From positions 12,704,694 through 12,768,693 of the forward strand of contig BROE01000018.1 in NCBI GenBank assembly GCA_036571765.1: DNA of 64,000 nt, in the 5' to 3' direction. This DNA comes from Plecoglossus altivelis. Its lineage: Eukaryota; Chordata; Actinopteri; Osmeriformes; Plecoglossidae. How positions within the stretch are numbered: the stretch's first letter is position 1; each line of letters opens with the position of its first letter. The notes beneath the pieces were generated by a model, which ran no database searches, was not told where the DNA came from, and saw nothing but the letters and a program-made list of their open reading frames with translations. Positions 22,198 to 35,281 of the stretch are shown piece after piece. The translations under genes and the position numbers were made by a program.

Positions 22198-22378
22198 ACC
22201 ACACGTTAATTTCGTGTAGTTTGCTAGAGATGTCTCAATTTGAGACGATATTTATGCATCTGAATGGAAACGTGTCACGTTCATACCACACATAAATTGC
22301 GTGTGGTAATCTTGAAACGTTTCAAAATTTGAGACGTAATTTACACGTGCAAATAAAAACGTGTCACGGTTCTATGAA
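22198..22378. repeat. Imperfect ~87-bp tandem duplication
   Basis: Two units starting at 22198 and 22285 share accacac, the aatttgagac core and aaacgtgtcacg. They differ by substitutions and small gaps. Non-coding, between the MITE and the hAT element. Confidence 0.6.
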
Positions 22379-23018
22379 GTTGTAGATTTTTGCACGTGTT
22401 GGACCAGGGGCAGGGGCGGTTTCTTCATTATGGCAATTGGGCAACGCACCACCAAAGTGCGAAAGGGAGAGATTTTTTTTCTACAATATTCAACCACAGT
22501 GTTACGCTAGCTGTCACTGTTTGTTCGGAATCTGGATATAGTTCAGTCAGCATCGAGTCACGTTCTCTGGAGTACCGCCTCTTTTTGCGCAATTTCAGTC
22601 TGGCGAAGATTTGCCCCCAGTGCTCCCATAGATTTCCATTCAAAGATTTTTTTTTTTTTTTCGAATTTCAGGGCCTGCAATGCATTCTCTATGGGTTCCG
22701 GGAGGGCTAGCACTAACGTGCCTTCGTCATCATACGTACCCATCACTTGTGCAGCAATTGTGAACCTTTAAGTTGAAGTGACATTCAATAATATTTAAAA
22801 ACAATTTAGAATTTTAACAACAAGAAAAGACTACATTAATATATTAATTTAATGTGATAAAAAAAATATTTAAAAAAACTGAGAGGGAGACCTCTAGACC
22901 GTTGGGGAAATCTTGCCAGTTGAGTCCAGTTGAACTTGAACAACGTCATGGCAAACGTAATTAATTCTGTCTCATCGTTAAAACAAATACTTTCAGCTGT
23001 CGTAGCAGTCAGGATAAA

Positions 23019-23645
23019 TTGAAAATTAAAGAATTAGGACCACCAAGACCGAATTTAAACATAAAACAAGTAACGTTATCAACAAAGAGCGGGAAAACAT
23101 GTAATAGAGGATTTTCGAGGAGCTGGTACGAGCGGAAAAAATGGCTAGCAGGTTGTGAAGAAGCTAATGCTTTATTTTGCTACCCCTGCATTTTGTTCCA
23201 TATCGAGAGCTGTTCAGACATGGCATGGACAACTACAGGAGTCACCGACATGCATCATCTCTCGGAGAAGGTCAAAAAGCATGAAATCGGGAAAATGCAT
23301 ATGGACAGTTGCCTGAAATTAGCGGCTTTTGGTATGGTCAACATTGCCACACAATTGGACGACAGCTACCGGATAGCGGTACGTCGTCACAACGTTGAGG
23401 TTAGCAAGAACCGCCACATTCTAGGCCGTCTAATCGACTGTGTGAAGTTCTGTGGCCTGTTGAAATTAGCATTGAGAGGCAAAGATGAGAGTGAAGGCTC
23501 AAGCCATGCTGGCATTTTTCGCGGACTGGTCGATTTAGTAGCGTCGCTAGACGAGATGTTTGAAGAGCACTTGAAAACTGCCACAGTCTTCAGGGGTACA
23601 TCAAAAACTGTGCAAACAAGTGTAAGACGTATAATCAAAGAGTGA
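23019..23645 (+). pseudogene. hAT transposase N-terminal fragment with TTF-type zinc finger
   Basis: An open frame of 208 codons, the longest uninterrupted one in the left half of the window. RSWYERKKWLAGCEEANALF at residues about 36-55 followed by CYPCILF is the TTF-type zinc finger seen in ZMYM1-like hAT transposases. The later GLVDLVASLDEMFEEHLK stretch fits the region just before the catalytic core. The frame ends at a stop that coincides with the start of a 30-bp minisatellite, so the rest of the protein is lost. A host gene is unlikely because the frame lies inside hAT termini. Confidence 0.8.
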
Positions 23646-23930
23646 TGTGATGTAAACAGTGTAATCTAAGGATAATGTGAAGTAAGCAGTGTAATATAAG
23701 AGTAATGTGAAGTAAACAGTGTAATATAAGAGTGATGTGATGTAAGCAGTGTAATCTAAGAGTAATGTGAAGTAAGCAACGTAATCTAAGAGTAATGTGA
23801 AGTAAGCAACGTAATCTAAGAGTAATGTGAAGTAAGCAGTGTAATATAAAAGTAAAGTGAAGTAAGCAGTGTAATCTAAGAGTAATGTGATATAAGCAGT
23901 GTAATATAGGAGTGGTGTAAATAGTGAGTT
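23640..23930. repeat. 30-bp minisatellite, about 9-10 units
   Basis: The unit reads agtaatgtgaagtaagcagt then gtaatctaag, repeated nearly ten times with variants (agtaaa, agtgatgtgatgta). Because the period is a multiple of three, the minus strand stays open for 129 codons and encodes a Tyr/Leu/Thr-rich 10-residue repeat. That frame is a by-product. Confidence 0.95.
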
Positions 23931-24208
23931 ATGTAATTTAATTATTTCTTTTAAAACTGAAATTGGAGTATAACGTTTTTGGAAATCCAAATCCTGGCGG
24001 GTCTTTGAATGGATTTTGGGTTGCTGCTAAATTAATACATATAGAATGTTTTATTGATATTTTTTCATCGATACTAAAGTAGTTCAGTTGCTTCTATATC
24101 CTTAACTAGCTGTTAATTTATCAATTGAATGGGTAACCTTATCCCTATCAATCATCCAAACATTTGCCCCCCCTGAGAGATTTGGCAGGAGCCGCCACTG
24201 ACCAGGGG

Positions 24209-27200
24209 ACTTATGCAAAGTCATTGTTATTTCACGTGCTTGACACATTGAGATTGTCATAAATGCCCACTGGACATTCCAAACAACTGAGCTTTCCATA
24301 CTGTACTGAATTTCAAACGTCTCGGATATGTCGGCTCATCATTTCTTACCGCTGACTGTTTCAGCAGGAACGTTCCATTCTCATTCCGTGTTGTATTGCT
24401 AGCATATTTTGAGCTGAAGACTTTCATGTCAGAGACACTCTTTTTTAAACCGTCATTTGTCTTCGCTAAAGGAGCAGAATTACTTGTTGCTAGGTATATA
24501 ACTGGAACTAGAAAAACAGTGTTTTGCGATAAGTATAATGAAGATAATTACATGTTTTAGTAGCCTAGGCCTACAACAACGTCTAAAGTTACTAGGTTTG
24601 AGTGAACTCTATGTTAAGCACAAAGGCCCTTACCAGCTAGCTCGTGACACACTGGTCAGAAACTTTACAAAAATGTAGCCTATACTCTACAGAGCAAAAT
24701 AAACAAATGTTATGTCAAAACTTTGTACTGTAATAAGTAATCTAGTCCTAGAAACACATAAGCTTATACATTATGGTTTAACAGTGACAGGTCCGATTAA
24801 AAAAGAACAAATTTGGGCAGTTACTCTAACCAAGGTAGAGTTGACAGGGGTTGGCCGTCAAGACCAATGGAAGACAAGGAATTGCACAGCGGTGAAGTTA
24901 TCGATGAAGCTAGACGTTTAATTTAGAACAGTACCTAATGCAGCACACTTTAGGAGCCAATTGATGTGCCTCTCTCCGAGTTGGAGTTTTAAAGAGCTTT
25001 AAAGAGCTTGATGGCATCATCCAGCCTTATATCAAATCATTAACTTGCATTTTGTCTTTTCATTATAATACCCATACCCATTTGTTTGTGGCAAAGCATA
25101 TTGCTTTTCATTGTCTCCTTATATATCAAGGTTTATGTTCAGCCTATATGTGTTCATTTGAAATTTCAGATCAGTTATGGATAGTGAAATATTTGCTGTC
25201 AAATACGAATCCTAACTACCGGTAACTACATAAATGTTGCTAACAGGGTATATCGGCGGAGCGGCCGGGTGGTGCAGTGTGACTTATCGTCCATACAGCG
25301 TCTGGGAGTCGTTTTCAATCAAATACCGATGTCTTAGCGATGTCTTGCCAATTAGCTAATGCTTTCCATAGAACATCTTTCTGATGTAACTTCCATTGAT
25401 TTCTAAACATTGGGCTGACGTCGGCATGATTTATGTATGCTATGTGTCTAAAAATTATCGAGTGAAAGTCTCTGAAAAACACAAATATCCAACAAGGCAA
25501 AATCACGGGCAATTTTGGAATCCCTGTCGGATGCATCATTCATGTTTTATGTCTTGAAAAGAGGACATCTGGTCACTATGGCAGATCGTCTGTCTAGCTC
25601 TTAAACACACAGTTTATAAACAATCAATGCGATCAACAATCAAGTTTTTATTTTATTTTTTACTTTCACATTATGAAAATTGATCGGCCATTGTTTTTAA
25701 TGGGGTAAACATATGGTTGGCCAGTTGTTACCAGTGTAGCGTTACATGTGTGTTTATCCAAAAATATTTCATGTAATGTGGTAAATTGTATCATCCTGCA
25801 GCTGTATTCAGAAGCATCTTACGAAAACGTTTGACTTGTGTTGGGGTGTATTCTCGGTCAATTTCAAGGGAGACTCAGGAGGCAAAAGATTTTCAGATGC
25901 AAAAAACGGTTGTCTCATTAGCTGGTTGATTAGGCAGGGAACAAACGTCACGACCCACGCTGGGCAGTTTCTGAATTGCTAATTAAAGGCGGCAAATGCA
26001 AAAACTTTTATGCCAACATTGTGTAACAACATCATCTCTTTCCATTTTCATGATTGGCTTTCATACAATTGCTTGTCAGATACACCTATTAGGACATCAC
26101 ACACACTTCTGGTCTTTGTTAAGGACAACAAGGCAGGAGTAATATGGTCAACTTAGTGTGGACTTCAACTCCTGACCTGCAAAAAGCTGGTGATTCACTG
26201 TGTTTTTAGGTTATTGCCCGGTGTTCCTTAAGGTCTCTGAATACGGTATGTAACATTGGTTGGCCTGGGTGCTGTTTTATGCAACCTTAGAAATTGTCAA
26301 GCTTTGATGTAGGCCGTTTTCTCCATATAGGGTGTACTCATTAATATTTAGATGAGCAATACGCTGATTGGTTGTTGTACAAATAACAAAGCTGCAGAGT
26401 AAAGACAGCCAAACATGCATTGTGAATTGTACAATTACATTAAAACACAGGTCGCTTTTTCAGGCAAATGAGGAATTAAACAGGCTCGGTAAAAAAAAAT
26501 CTGAGGCTTCTATCTACAAAAGGCAGTTCTCCCTGATGTTTTTGGTCTGACATAGAGTCAAATACAACATTGTGAACACACTAGTGAGTGATCCGAGTCT
26601 AACTGCAGCTAAAGTTAAAACAGTGTAATGGGATGCAGTCTCACAGATTGACAGTTTTACTCAAACCACTAAAATAATCGGTCACCTGGCTAAAAGCAGA
26701 ATTCCCATATCTCTTGAAAGCTGTCCTGACCAGCTTCCTTGGTGTAGAATTGACCGAACGTATTGCCACCAAAGTTTATACGACATACTGGGTGAAAGTC
26801 TCACCTGAAATGTCAAGACTTTTGTGACCGAAAACAAAATTCTGAATTTACATATGAATAGGGCATTGCTTTATTTCTCAAAGGCTGTCTTCCTTGACTT
26901 TTTTGGTGCAGAATTTACAGATGGATTGAGATGAGCAAAGGGACGAGCAATACTTTTTTCAGCAACACAGACTTCATAGCCTGTTTGAGCCACGTAGCCA
27001 CATCCTGTTTGAAATTGTCCCAGGTTTTCAAAACTGTCCGTTGTGAAATGCTTCAATAAAATTAATAGTTTCGTGGCAAACTTCAAAGGGATCTTCTTAT
27101 AGACAGACACCAGCCATACTTGTCAAGAGTTTGGTTCCTTGGGATAATTATGCAAAGTGTCAGCATTCCATGTACAGCCTGGAAAACTGCATTTACAAAG

Positions 27201-29290
27201 GTCTTCTATTTAAAATTTTCTTGAAACAATTAAAAACGTTCTTATTTGTTATTTCCGTGGAAGTAACAGAGCAGCACATGGGAAATGAGCAAAAATGTAG
27301 GACACAGTGTTCATTTTTTAACAACTTTTACTAAAACAGTGCAGACTGGAACCAAAACATCTCAAAAACAACAATGCTCGTCTACCAAGGCACTGCAGAC
27401 ATAAATCAGTCAACCAAAGTTTTTGTAATTAATAAAATAAACGTATGATGTATTATTTACAGAAAAGAATGAACCACATTCCCCAAGTCTTACCAAACAA
27501 ATCTTTTACAACCTTTATGTTTCAAATAATGAATGAATACATCAAAATGAAAGTTATTAGTTGGCGGCAGAGATGTTACTGTAAATGACATGCACTCTAC
27601 AGCAAGATGTAAACCACGTTTTAAACTTACATTTTCAACATGAAGTGGTCGGTCAGTTAAAAGTTGTCTTTGGGATGTCCCACAATTGAGAAACTGATTC
27701 AAGCGTTACACTTGCAATAACAAGTCTCGCTTCTGCTTAAAAAGTACCCATAGTCTTACTTCTGCTTACAATTACTTTTTTATCTTGAAATCTTTTATCT
27801 GAATTAAAAATATATATGCTCATGGTTATTGTGACTTTCTCACAAATCAATCCTTCTTGATGGCTCTTAAGTAGACAATAACTCAAAGTAAATAGATTGT
27901 TTTTATTAACTTGTTCTTTATATCCAGATTTACTTCATTAAAAAAAAACTTTTTATCAGGTCCAAAATATATTAGCTTGTTACCCCTGAACTTTACCAAC
28001 ACTAAACCCTTAGCATCCATCATGATTTTACCAACATGGTTTTGTTGTCAGTCATTAATACAATTTCACGTATTAGTCTTCTGTAACATGTCAAACTACA
28101 AAAAATACACACAAAAATGTAATCAGAAAAATAAAATGACTTGTTTTACGATGTTAAGGTAGAAAAAGAAAGGGCATCCGTGTTTTTTGGCCTGATATGG
28201 GTTAGGTCAAGAATACATACAGCTATACAGAAATATCCAGGGTCAAAATGGTGACGGAGGATTTGAAGTCTGTATGTTTTTTCAGATGATTTGCAAGGCA
28301 GACAAATGCAACAGATTTTTGTTACAACCTAGCCATTATTCAGAACCACAATTCAATTGCGTTAATTTGAATATCTGGAGGCGGGTGCATTGAGGCACAC
28401 TCCATATGTGCTTCGGTGTTTTTTTTTAATAACCACTTCAGTATCTGAATGAAGTGTTTTCCTCATTGATACTTACAAAGGATAATTCACTACCCGTTCC
28501 CCACATCCCATTACCTGTTGCATTTTGTTCCAATAAATATAAAATGTTACAGTTCATGTAATTAACTGATAAAAGATGTGAAAATGAATATCATGCATAA
28601 ATACAATCCCACCACAATACTTCCCAATTTCATCAACTTCACAGAAGATGACAGCCTATAGTTTAGGAGCCGATGTTAAAATGTAAGGATCTGATGTGAA
28701 CAACATTGATTTAATACTCAGATCTTTTGACAGAAAATCCTCCTCCTGACAATTTCTTTATTTAGCACTGAATAAACCATTGACACCAGGGGTGCACAAT
28801 TGACAGACCTTGGCTGGTCGAGTGAAGGTTCTATCTGGACCTCGACACATTTCTTATAAATAATAGTTCAATGAAATACTGATGAAGCAACCATTTCACA
28901 AATATTGCTCCGATTCAGTCAACAGCTGAAAAGGTCTCAGACAGCACTCCAGACCACGATGTGTTGCCATATCACATGCATTAGTTTAATCACATTGTGA
29001 GTCTCAAGACAATCAAAACAAAAGTTTACAGTGCATGTTAGGAGAGACACCGAGAGACGCAAAAGCTGAAGCGAAATAAGTTGTAGAATTGCATGCGCAA
29101 AAGTAAGGAAATTCAAAAAATAGACAAATGCCTTTATCCTCACCACAGCAAGTGCCGGTACTTTATTTATCATTTATAGGGCCTACATATTCAAAAATGA
29201 TGCCCCAAATAATATTGCATGTTAGACACAGAACTCTCAAGCCTCACACATTCACCATGAACCTCACTCATTTCAGCAAGCTCACATCTC
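24209..29290. other. No recognisable gene or mobile element
   Basis: Five kilobases with only short frames, the longest 84 codons, and no identifiable domain. Sequence is moderately AT-rich. It may hold old, unrecognisable repeats or conserved non-coding DNA, which cannot be judged from one sequence. Confidence 0.5.
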
Positions 29291-32200
29291 ACATGCCAAA
29301 TAAGGGATAACTTAGGGCCGGCTAGACCCAGTTAACAAATAAAAAATGTGTCTAGTGATTGGTTCAGGCAATCAAAGGGCCCCCTACACTATTCTAGTTT
29401 AGGGCCCCCAAAACCCTTGGGCCTGCCTTGGGATAATTTGTCCTACTATATTAAATATATTGACAAGGTTCAGGCATATGGACATTTTCTGTCGCAGTTA
29501 TACAGAGCTAGTCAGACCTACCAGCACCAGATTTTCAGTAATAGTTTGGACCTTGGGGGGAAGAAAATGTTATTCAATAGATCTCTTTGAATTTTATTTG
29601 TGCACCCCTGGTGTATACCATATACTGTACACATATTACAAATGTACTACTAGTTGATTACTGAGTAGTCTTTGTGGAATTGGTTCGTTGTCATGAGCTC
29701 AAAATGGTGGTTGGATTTGAATGGAGTTGAATTAATCCATATGTCTAACCTGAAGAGTTATCATATTTGGAACTGATACTGCAGATGTTGGTGTTCTCCA
29801 TACAGTTTACCCTGCTTTGCCATTTGCATTTCAACCATGTCAAAAAAATAAGCAACCATTCAGACCTGCATATATTTCATAAGACAAACCCCACTGTCAG
29901 CCTTGGACAACTAGCTTCCCCATTGGAAATGTACTGGTTTTAATTAATTCTGAAATTGACATGCACCGTCTGCAAGACATTACACTTAGCCACATGACAA
30001 AAACAGCTACGGTCAAGAAGCAGTACAAGTACTAAATGTCAGTTGCTGTTGAGTCCTATGTACCTCTTGTCAAGCCTATCAGTGATGGCTGACCATTCAA
30101 ATAAACTACACAACACAACATGTCTCAGCATTGACACCAAGGAAAACAACAGCACACAGCTTTGTCCTATGACTGGTATACAGCTGTTGACTCATTGTAC
30201 CACTAGCTCCAGAGTTGCTAGATGCTGATGTAAAAAGATATGCCAAACCGTAAACATCCTTGGTCTACGAAGAATACATACTGCTGCAGATTCAACTTCA
30301 GCTCCCCACTGAATTTCATGCCTTGTGTGCCAAATGTTTCCCAAAAGAATGGAAAAGAAGAGATTGTTTCCTCCACCAGCCTGTTTTGCCTTACAACAGA
30401 GCAACCTTGAGATCACTCCAGAACATTCGTAACCCAACAATCCTAACTTAAAGTAATAAATAAATCACATAAATAATGTATTTAATAAATAAATAAATAA
30501 ATAAATAAATAGTTTAAGACAAATATGGACAAACAAATCATCCCTGATGAACGAGTAAACAAAACAGAACATTCCCTTCACAAATAACCTTCTTTGCTAA
30601 TGGATTTTAGGTAACTGAAACCTTGCAAGCATCAGAGGTGTGTCATATGCAACACAGTAAACTGGGATTAAGATTGGGATGTACCACATTTAGTTCATTT
30701 GGATCATATCTGCACCATCAATCCTTTCCTAAATATATTTTTTTTTCTGTGAACTGCACTTCTTAATGATTGTATGCTCCAATACACTTACTCTCTCACC
30801 CCCTTTCCTTCACCTTAATAGTAAATGTTAACAGAGTATAATCCACAAATCCAGTTCCTAAAACTAGCTACCTCAACAAATTCACTTTTAAGTAAATGTT
30901 GAGGATAAATGTAATAAATGATCAAATGATAACTGTTAAGGGAGTTTCAAGGTAACTGTTCCTGGACCCCTCCTTTGGAAGGATAAGACCTCCCTGTGTT
31001 GTCCCTGCACTAAAACAGCAATATCAATAGGACAACCCAGGGATAAACTGTCCAAGGCCAAACTATATCAGGCAATATCAAATCACCTAGACCATACTAT
31101 CTCGTTCAGGCCAGATAATACACCAAGGGATTCACTGTCCTGGGTCGGATAGAAAGAAGAGGAGAAACGTCAAACACGTAAAAAATCCCAATTTGTGTAT
31201 TGCTTTGCAGATCAATGAAAACCTACCAGTAACATTAGCTTCAGCCGAGAGTAGTTTATCTAAAAAAATAAAATGTGGTCAACCATGGCTCAACAACACC
31301 TGAGTGGTTAACCATGAGGTTGGTGGTCAGATTTCATATGAGGGGTTTGGGTTAGGTTATCTTTCTAACATAATTTTCCTGACAAAGCTGAACCTCCAAT
31401 AACATGTTGAAAAATTATGTAATTCTTATGTACCACTCAACACTACTATCATGGGGGTATAATCTGGCCTAGGCCATAATATACATGGGGTATAATATAG
31501 CCAAGGCCCCTTTATCCCAGACATAATCCGGACTGGGAGCATACTATGGCCTGTTATACAGGGACAACGGAATACTTCATTAGATTCTACTATAAACATA
31601 GTATATACCATATTATGGTCGTCATCTTGGGCAGAAAACCCTTTGGTAGGAAAAGGTATGGAGACTCTGCACATGTGAATCCGAGTCTAGTTACTAAGTA
31701 TTTTTCCCTTTCTATTCCCATCTTACTCTCAAAATACCTTCACACTGATACACTGAAAAATTTACTTAAATATGATGAACACCAAGCTATATTAAACAGA
31801 CTATATTTAGATTGACAATATGTCTTGTAAAAAATATTCACATTATTAATAATAAACATCTCAAATAATTAAAGTGTGAAAAACATGAACATTTCTGTTA
31901 TTTAAAAAAGTTTCAATGAAAGTCTGCTTCTTTAAACAATACTATTCATTTGATATTTACCACTTCACAGAGCTTTCTGTGGGAAAATAATGTTTGCTCG
32001 ATTTCAAATGTTCACTAAAAGTCTTACATTTGATGAAATTCGAGCTACTTCATTAAAATAGCATACTGATATACACTTAAATATTCTAATGATGACCAAA
32101 ACATTATATGCTTTCTCTATAGAACATACTTCATCTAATATAATATAAAAAGAATACTGTGTACTGGGGTATGTAAAAAAACGATTTCTAAGTCCCATCT

Positions 32201-32310
32201 GTCAAAAGCTCATTCTAAGTTTCATTTCAAAACCATGCTTAATAGTATGTTCACATTTGGCATACACAGAGGTGCAGCAGACATGTGTATAGTATGACTG
32301 ATAGTGTGCA
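29291..32310. other. No recognisable gene; one simple repeat
   Basis: Contains a short G/C-rich stretch at about 29380-29425 (agggccccctacac... agggcccccaaaaccc) that may be a worn transposon end, and a palindrome-rich patch at about 31440-31640 with repeated ggcctaggcc- and ggtataat-type words. No coding sequence was supported. Confidence 0.45.
30482..30511. repeat. (AAAT)n microsatellite
   Basis: About seven units of the tetranucleotide aaat. Confidence 0.9.
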
Positions 32311-33411
32311 TACAGTGAGGGAAAATGTGATTCGATCATTGCTTATTTTGTATGCTTGCCCACAGAAAAAATACATTATTAATCTATCATTTTAATGGTA
32401 GGTTTATTAACAGTGAGAGGCAGAATACTACAAAAATCCAGAAAAAGGACTGACAAAATAAATAGTTATAAATTGATTTGCATTGTAATGAGTGAAGTAG
32501 GTATTTGCCCCTCTGCAAAACATGACTTAATAATGCATAACGTTTCTACCTCCATGCATGACGGTGGGGTGTTCTTGGGGTCATAGGCAGCATTCCTCCA
32601 CCTCCAAACACGGCAAGTTAGGTTATGTCAAAGATGATTTTGGTATCATTTGACCACAGTACTTTTACCCAATTCTCCTCTGAATCAGTCGAATGTTCAT
32701 GGGCAAACTTCAAACAGGCCTGTACATGTGCTTTCTTGAGCAAGGGGTTTCTTGATTTCAGTCCTTGTCTGTTGCCAATTGCCTTCTTGGTGGCCATGGC
32801 CCCAGCTGCCTTGATCAGTGACAAGATCGTCCTGTTTAGGTCAGGGCTGATTCCGCACAGTTCTCAAGATCATTGCAACACTAGCAGGTGAGATCTTGTT
32901 AGGAGCCTCAGACTGACGGAAATAGACAGTTCTTTTGAGTTTATTCCATTTACAAATAATCGCACCAACTCTTGTTACCTTCCCACCAAGCTGCTTGGCG
33001 ATGGTCTTGTACCCATTTCCAGCTTTGTGCAGGTCTAAAATCGTGTCCCTGACATCCTTGGACAGTTCTTTGGTCTTGATCATGGTGAAGACTTTGGAAT
33101 CTGATTGATTGCTTCCGTACACAGGTGTCTTTTATACAGGTAAATGTAGTGCTCCTAATCTCATCTTGTTACCTATATGAAAGACACCTGGAAGAAACAA
33201 ATATTTCTGAGAGGGGATCAAATATTTATTTCACTCATTAAAATACGAATTAATTTTGAGCAATTTTGACATATGGTTCCTGTTTGTTTAGATTTTTTAA
33301 TTGTCATTTACTGTTCAAATCAACCTACAATTAAAATTGTAGACTGATCACTTCTTTGACAGTGGACAAACGTACAAAATCAGCAGGAGATCCGTTGTTT
33401 TTTTCACTGTA
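32311..33411 (-). mobile_element. Tc1-like transposon with TA target sites
   Basis: The element spans 32313-33409 with ends beginning CAGTGAGGGAAA and, on the other side reversed, CAGTGAAAAAAAC, flanked by TA on both sides. The minus strand encodes a decayed transposase. The partly matching ends and the stops show it is old. Confidence 0.82.
32618..33122 (-). pseudogene. Tc1-like transposase, broken
   Basis: Two minus-strand frames. The first (33122-32841) has the N-terminal DNA-binding domain: MIKTKELSKDVRD, a helix-turn-helix at GYKTIAKQLGG, then VGAIICKW and SPASVAMILRTVRNQP. The second (32824-32618) continues with NRQGLKSRNPLLKKAHVQAC and SEENWVKVLWSNDTKI. In Tc1 enzymes the last stretch reads WSDE, where the Asp is the first catalytic residue. 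Here it reads WSND, so the catalytic Asp is out of place or lost. Much of the following DDE domain is deleted. Confidence 0.85.
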
Positions 33412-34936
33412 AGTGAAAGATGTTGCGCATGTGGGTGTGCATTATTGTACACTGTAATGAACTATACTGTGACACTGAAGAAGCTGTAAAGCATGTGGCA
33501 ACAACTGAACTATCTATCTAGGTGCCAGTAAAACCATCCAGTTGAAAACCAATTCCTGGGCATCCAAATAAATTACGTCCAACTGATGAGAACAGCATCA
33601 AAGCCACACAACAGCACATAGGACACAAAAGTTTAGTTGCCGTGTAATCATTTGCAAAGTAGCATTACTAATCTATATTGAAGTCTGCCCAAAAGCCACT
33701 AATTATAAACTTGACACAAAAATGGACTAAAAGTTACTTTTAGAAAAAATAATAAAAAGGCCAAGCTTGAAATAAGAATTGTACAACAAGAATTGTATGT
33801 ACAGTTTGTGGCCAAAACCTTTATGTCCACAATGTGGATAATTTAACTCTCTCTACCAACCTTTTGTGTTTTCATCATACAACCTGATAGATTACCACAA
33901 TTTTATAATCAATTGTAAACCTGTAAGGTGGCCAACAGGTGTTTTCTCTGTCCGGCCATCTTCGGTAAAACAAATTCCCAGTGTTTGCTAGGTACAGTAG
34001 CTTTAAGATAAACTTCCTAGGTTATCTTTCCTTGATATGCCTGGAGCCTCAAATCGAATAGGGACCCCATTCCCCCCCAAAAAACAAGTTCAGAAAATTA
34101 GCCCCCAAAATGTCTTACAAAATAACTAAAATTAGAATAACATCAAACAGAGATCGAAAAATAAATTGCATGATAAGAAGCGGGCTAAGTGGGCAGCTTC
34201 AATGCTTAAATCCAAATTTTCTTGACTTGATAACATTTTATACTTTTGAATCAAACAGAAAATTGAAAAAACGTGTTGTCCTAAAAAAGGTGTGCAGATC
34301 CAAACATGGCCCCAAAATGTCAGAAACATATTTTACCTAATCCCTCATGCAATCATTCTCTCTTCTTTCATTCAATCTTTCTCTTTCTTGCCTCACTTTC
34401 TCTTTTCTTGCTTTAATCTTGACTTAAAACGAGAGACGTCAACTCACCTTTAAGACCTTTATGAAAAATAATATTTACACAGGACAATGGTAACTCCAGA
34501 GCTAGATATCTTGTTGAATTATGTGTTTCATTTCTCATGAATGCATGTGGGCATTTTCACAGTGATCCACTAATCACACTTTCCCCCTTCTCCTCCCATC
34601 TGTACCTCTTGATGAAATCCGTATTTGCACTGAACATAAATCCCCACGTATAGTCATCCCTCATAAATCCACAGAATGTTCCAATTTCATACCTTCAGAA
34701 AAAAAGGTTTTTCCTTCTTTTGTAAATGTTATTTGAACAGTGCATGAATGATCATCCACTATCATTTGACACTGTGAAGTTGAATGGCATACCCACATTT
34801 CCGTCCTGGTTTTATAACAGGAGACAGAGCTCCATCCGTTCAAGAATCATCCATCATTATTTGCTGGGGTAAGGGATAAAACATTTACAATCGAATTATA
34901 CTGTAAAATATTCAATTGTTCATTCAATTGAATAAT
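33412..34936. other. No recognisable gene (downstream of FBXL16)
   Basis: AT-rich sequence with short frames only. Part may be 3' untranslated sequence of FBXL16 if a distal poly(A) site is used. Confidence 0.45.
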
Positions 34937-34942
34937 TTTATT
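34937..34942 (-). other. FBXL16: Candidate poly(A) signal for FBXL16
   Basis: AATAAA on the minus strand about 190 bases after the stop codon. It sits in an AT-rich, palindromic stretch where such words arise by chance, so it may not be the real site; a longer 3' UTR is possible. Confidence 0.3.
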
Positions 34943-35132
34943 CATTCAATTGTGTTCAATAAAATGATCTGTTTGGCGGCCTATGGATAGGTCTTTTAGA
35001 GTTGGTGGAAGGGGTGAGAGGAAATTACTGTATGTGCAAGCCACAGGCGCACAAGAAAGGGTAGTAATTTGGCTGTCTTCGCGGTTGTAAGTAGGTGGAG
35101 GAGAAAAAGGAGCAGGAGAGGCTGGTGGAAAC

Positions 35133-35281
35133 CTACTCGATAACCATGCAGCGTGGCAGGTGCTGGGAGTAGTACTTGAAGAGCTCAGCTGTTGCCCCAG
35201 GACAGTTGGTCAGCTCCAATTCCTCCAAGTCCTGGAGCTGGATTAGACCGGATAGGCCAGTGGTGGTCAGGAGGGGACAGC
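35133..35281 (-). CDS. FBXL16: FBXL16 last coding exon
   Basis: Starts with two bases of the split Gly codon after the acceptor cccatag and runs 48 codons (CPLLTTTGLSGLIQLQDLEE ... LPRCMVIE) to a TAG stop at 35133-35135. It forms the last leucine-rich repeat and C-terminal cap. The raw open frame extends upstream past the acceptor, but those residues are intronic. Confidence 0.97.

Larger units (their letters stand above)
22403..24208 (+). mobile_element. hAT-type transposon relic with 8-bp target duplication
   Basis: The element spans 22411-24200. Left end CAGGGGCGGTTTCTTC and right end, reversed, CAGTGGCGGCTCCTGC are imperfect inverted repeats. Both sides are flanked by the same 8 bases, accagggg (22403-22410 and 24201-24208). 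An 8-bp duplication and CAG..GGCGG ends indicate hAT. Only the N-terminal part of a transposase remains (23019-23645), followed by a minisatellite. The catalytic RNase-H-like domain is absent, so this copy could move only with help from another. Confidence 0.9.

Noticed and set aside
25250..25330. GC-rich patch (ggcggagcggccgggtggtg) as a SINE head
   Set aside because: Resembles a SINE start but has no clear B box or body and no second copy in the window.
29380..29425. agggcccc-rich words as a hAT terminus
   Set aside because: No matching second end or target duplication was found.
31440..31640. Palindrome-rich words (ggcctaggcc) as a MITE
   Set aside because: No consistent terminal repeats or flanking duplication could be drawn.
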